Assembly: GCA_033283265.1 (NCBI GenBank)
Contig: JAWMQN010000001.1
Span: 1,736,001-1,800,000 of the forward strand
DNA from: Mangrovimicrobium sp033283265
Lineage (GTDB): Bacteria; Pseudomonadota; Gammaproteobacteria; Pseudomonadales; Halieaceae
Direction of reading: 5' to 3'
Length of the DNA: 64,000 bases
Part shown: piece after piece, positions 61,459 to 64,000 of the stretch
How the letters are laid out: the number at the start of each line of letters is the position of its first letter
How positions within the stretch are numbered: the first letter of the stretch is position 1
The notes under the pieces: model-generated
Databases searched by the model: none
What the model was told of the DNA's origin: nothing
The model's input: only the letters and a program-made list of their open reading frames with translations
Position numbers and translations under genes: made by a program

Positions 61459-62738
61459 CCGTTTACCTCGCGCCCCGCAACCCAGGTCTGCGCCACCAGG
61501 CGCTCATCACCCAACATCATGTAGACAAACCACTCCTCTTCGATGCTTGTTATATCCTTCGCCCGGCGCTGCACGCGCGCGTCCACAGCCGTGTCCAGCA
61601 CCAGGAAGTCGGCCTCGTTGCCTACGGCGAGACTGCCGATCCTGCCCTCCAGCCCCATCGCGCGGGCATTGCCCAGGGTCACCGCGTAAAAGCCCTCCAT
61701 GGGCGACAGCGACATGCCCTGCAGCTGGCACACCCGGTAGGCATCGCCGAGTGTACGCAACATCGACAGGCTGGTGCCCGCGCCGACGTCCGAGCCCAGG
61801 CTGATGGCGATGCCGTCCGCGCGCAGTTGCGCCCAGTCGAACAGGCCGCTGCCGAGAAACATGTTGGAACCGGGGCACAGGGAAATCCGCGAGCCGGTTT
61901 CCGCCAGGCGCCGGCGCTCCGCTTCCTGCAGGTGGACACAGTGGGCGAAGAAGGAGCGCTCGCCGCACAGGCCGTGGCGGTCGTAGGTGTCGAGGTAATG
62001 CGCCGCATCCGGGAACAGCTCCCCCACCGCGGCGATCTCGCCGAGGTTTTCCGCCAGGTGAGTCTGCAGGTAGACGCCCGGATACTCGCGCAGCAGCCGT
62101 CCCGCGGTCGAGAGCTGGGCGTCGCTGCTGGTGATGGAGAAACGCGGCGTCACCGCGTAGGCCAGCCGGTCGGTGCCGTGCCAGCGCTCGATCAGCCGCC
62201 GCGAGGCCGCCTCGCCCTCCGCCGGGCTGTCGAGCAGTGCCGCCGGGGCGTTGCGATCCATCAGCACCTTGCCGGCGACCAGGCGCATCTGCCGCTGGCG
62301 GGCGGCTGCAAACAGCACATCCGTGGCCGCCTCGTGACTGGTGGAAAACACCAGTGCGCTGGTGGTACCCGCCGCGAGCAGTTCATCGAGAAACTCCGCC
62401 ATTGCCTGCGCCGCGTAGCCTTCGTCGGCAAAGCGCGCCTCGGCGGGAAAGGTGTAGCGCTCCAGCCAGGTCATGAGCTGCTCGCCATAGGAGCCGATGA
62501 TGTCCAGCTGCGGTGCGTGCACGTGGGTATCGATAAAGCCGGGGACGATCAAGGCGGCGCCGAGGTGGCGGATGGCATCGACATCCATACCCTGTGCCCG
62601 CGCCTGCTCCGTCGCCAGCAGCGCGGTGATCCGGCCAGCGTCGAAACACAGCACCGCATCCTCGAGGTACTCCACTCCGCCCGCGGCAGGCGTATCGGTG
62701 CAGTGCAGGACGCGCCCGCGCAGCTTGCCTCCGCTCAT
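61455..62738 (-). CDS. guaD: Guanine deaminase
   Basis: A 427-residue amidohydrolase that deaminates guanine to xanthine. Metal-binding motifs are PGFIDTHVHAPQ, the QTHLAEN segment and LGSDVGAGTSLSM with the catalytic Asp. It begins right after the uraH stop codon (TGA then ATG) and overlaps puuD by 4 nt. Confidence 0.95.
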   Translation of the reverse strand: MSGGKLRGRVLHCTDTPAAGGVEYLEDAVLCFDAGRITALLATEQARAQGMDVDAIRHLGAALIVPGFIDTHVHAPQLDIIGSYGEQLMTWLERYTFPAEARFADEGYAAQAMAEFLDELLAAGTTSALVFSTSHEAATDVLFAAARQRQMRLVAGKVLMDRNAPAALLDSPAEGEAASRRLIERWHGTDRLAYAVTPRFSITSSDAQLSTAGRLLREYPGVYLQTHLAENLGEIAAVGELFPDAAHYLDTYDRHGLCGERSFFAHCVHLQEAERRRLAETGSRISLCPGSNMFLGSGLFDWAQLRADGIAISLGSDVGAGTSLSMLRTLGDAYRVCQLQGMSLSPMEGFYAVTLGNARAMGLEGRIGSLAVGNEADFLVLDTAVDARVQRRAKDITSIEEEWFVYMMLGDERLVAQTWVAGREVNG

Positions 62739-63068
62739 TCAGCTGCCCCTGTAGGTCGAATAGCCGTAGGGGCTGAGCAGCAGGGGGACGTGGTAGTGCC
62801 GGTCCGGGTCCGCCACGCTGAAGTCGATGAGAATCCGCGGATGAAAGCCGCTGCTGCCAGTGGCGGCGCGCCAGCTGCCGGTGTCGAACTGCAGCCAGTA
62901 ATCGCCCGCCTGCAATGCAATGGGCACACCCCAGTCACCGATCCGGCCGTCGTCATCGGTCACCGCACTGGCGAGGGTGGTATCGCCCCGGCCCAGGCTC
63001 ACCGCGATGCCCGCAGCGGGGTTGCCGGTCTCGAGATCGAGTACATGGGTGGAAAGACTGCTGCTCAT
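62739..63068 (-). CDS. uraH: 5-hydroxyisourate hydrolase
   Basis: A 109-residue transthyretin-like HIU hydrolase that opens 5-hydroxyisourate to OHCU. THVLDLETGNPAAG at the N-terminus and the C-terminal YRGS are the family signatures; HYHVPLLLSPYGYSTYRGS closes the protein. It takes the PuuD product and feeds UraD. Overlaps uraD by 4 nt. Confidence 0.95.
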   Translation of the reverse strand: MSSSLSTHVLDLETGNPAAGIAVSLGRGDTTLASAVTDDDGRIGDWGVPIALQAGDYWLQFDTGSWRAATGSSGFHPRILIDFSVADPDRHYHVPLLLSPYGYSTYRGS

Positions 63069-63583
63069 GGATTGTCCCCTGCCTCGGAAAACTGCCGCGC
63101 CAGGCGCAGCGCGGTGATTTTAGCCTGCTCGCCGGCCGCGGTGCGCAATTCGCTGTCGCGCGACTGGGGCAGGCGCTGGCGCAGCAGGTCGCGCATTTCC
63201 GCCGCCGACTTGCCGCTGGCGCAGACGATGAAGATAAAGCCGTGCCGGGCCTCGTAGTCGATGTTCAGTTGCAGCAACTCCTGCAGGACCGCCTCGTCCG
63301 CCGCGGCCACCTGGCCCTGCTCCTTCGACGCGCTGGAGTACTTGTCGCGCAGCGCCGAGAGATCGCCGATGCGTGCGTGGCCGGCGAAGGATTCCAGCCA
63401 CTCCGGCTCGCCCATCTGCTGCCAGCTTGCCAGCGCCTGCTGCTGCAGCTCCGCCAGCGTGGCGAAGGGGCGCTGCGCGGCCAGTTCGGCGGCCCAGCGC
63501 TGGCAGTGGCAGCAGCTGGCGAGGAATTCCTCGGCATCGCCCTGGGTTGCCGCATTGAACTCCGCCAGGGCCTTATTGCTCAC
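63065..63583 (-). CDS. uraD: OHCU decarboxylase
   Basis: A 172-residue helical decarboxylase producing S-allantoin from OHCU. Conserved elements are the catalytic-loop region GHARIGD and the C-terminal GFIFIVCASGKSAAEM. It overlaps xdhC by 11 nt and uraH by 4 nt, so the pathway steps are tightly coupled. Confidence 0.94.
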   Translation of the reverse strand: MSNKALAEFNAATQGDAEEFLASCCHCQRWAAELAAQRPFATLAELQQQALASWQQMGEPEWLESFAGHARIGDLSALRDKYSSASKEQGQVAAADEAVLQELLQLNIDYEARHGFIFIVCASGKSAAEMRDLLRQRLPQSRDSELRTAAGEQAKITALRLARQFSEAGDNP

Positions 63584-64000
63584 CGGACACCTCCACTTCG
63601 CGCAGGGTGCGGCGCATCTCCGGCCAGCTCATCTGCTGTTCCTGTGCTGCTGCGACCGCTGTATCCGCCTGGGCAAGCAAGCCCGCCGCGATGGCTATCG
63701 CGACCTCCATCGGCGCCTTGCCGCGCACCCCGGGGATGCCGACCGGGCACTCCAGCCGCGCCAGTTGCGCCTCGCTGAAGCCGTCCTTGGCCAGCCGGTG
63801 GCGGAAGCGCAGGGACTTGGTTTCTGATCCAATCAGCCCGAGGCTGCGCCAGCCGCCTGTTGTCAACAGCGCGCTGACCAGGCGGTAGTCGAGCCCGTGG
63901 TCGTGGGTGAGGACCAGCATGTGGGCGCCCCCGGGCAGTTGCCCGATGGCAGCGACCGGGTCTTCCGCATAGTGGCAGTGCAGGCGCTCGGATGCCGGCA
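63573..64000 (-). CDS. xdhC: Xanthine dehydrogenase accessory protein XdhC (partial)
   Basis: The C-terminal part of an XdhC protein, open to the right edge of the window, so its start lies outside. Visible segments include LVLTHDHGLDYRLVSALL, LGLIGSETKSLRFRHRLAKDG and CPVGIPGVRGKAPMEVAIAIAA. The reading frame continues upstream of the first internal ATG (63918-63920) to base 64000 without a stop. XdhC inserts sulfurated molybdenum cofactor into xanthine dehydrogenase. It implies the xdhA/xdhB genes lie just beyond the window, making xanthine the input to this operon. Confidence 0.93.
   Translation of the reverse strand, partial: PASERLHCHYAEDPVAAIGQLPGGAHMLVLTHDHGLDYRLVSALLTTGGWRSLGLIGSETKSLRFRHRLAKDGFSEAQLARLECPVGIPGVRGKAPMEVAIAIAAGLLAQADTAVAAAQEQQMSWPEMRRTLREVEVSGEQ

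Overview
The window looks like chromosomal DNA of a marine gammaproteobacterium, most probably of the Halieaceae (Congregibacter/Haliea, OM60/NOR5 group). The reasons are high GC, canonical gammaproteobacterial synteny (rpoE-rseA-rseB-rseC-mucD-lepA-lepB-DUF4845-rnc-era-recO), and a 587-residue type II isocitrate dehydrogenase whose cofactor residues D487/L488 match what I remember of the NAD+ enzyme of Congregibacter litoralis. The genus is an inference. No prophage, IS element, tRNA, rRNA or CRISPR array was seen.

Layout. 0.1-6.7 kb: a CBS protein, a DUF1289 protein and a sulfate-activation block on the minus strand (SLC13 permease, DHH phosphoesterase, sat, cysC), divergent from a YeiE-like LysR regulator. 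6.7-7.0 kb: a non-coding convergent spacer holding two long perfect hairpins that share a nearly identical 26-nt loop but have different outer stems; this is the most unusual structure in the window. 7.0-13.5 kb: an Lrp/AsnC regulator divergent from a PLP decarboxylase, a lipoprotein with a GspG-like domain, a DUF481 protein, an MscS channel and a DAHP synthase. 13.5-20.2 kb: a DUF501 protein, then a cobalamin riboswitch with an 11-codon leader ORF controlling btuB-cobO-cobQ-btuC-btuD.

20.4-29.7 kb: a membrane PAS-GAF-GGDEF-EAL protein, an HxlR regulator, and a Cpx-like envelope-stress locus (cpxP-like gene divergent from cpxR/cpxA-like genes) followed by an amidoligase and glutamine-amidotransferase pair, then trpS. 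29.7-36.3 kb: a tRNA-queuosine mannosyltransferase-like protein, an M18 aminopeptidase, uppP-tsaB, mobA, a histone H1-like protein with internal repeats, and adk. 36.4-50.2 kb: mazG, relA, cysM, recO, era, rnc, DUF4845, lepB, lepA, mucD, rseC, rseB, rseA, rpoE, all on the minus strand, with a good sigma-E-type promoter upstream of rpoE.

50.5-59.2 kb: nadB, ygfX-sdhE, ygfZ, the duplicated-domain isocitrate dehydrogenase, an MFS transporter, a purine phosphoribosyltransferase, a VanZ-like protein, ppnP and a DJ-1/Hsp31-like protein. 59.3-64.0 kb: a tightly overlapping purine-catabolism operon read leftward (xdhC, cut by the window edge; uraD; uraH; guaD; puuD; a 2-oxoglutarate/Fe(II) dioxygenase). 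It takes guanine to xanthine and urate to allantoin, with PuuD linking urate oxidation to a c-type cytochrome. Starts were corrected wherever a ribosome-binding site or domain boundary pointed inside the longest open frame. Large antisense frames over several genes are high-GC shadows and were left out.
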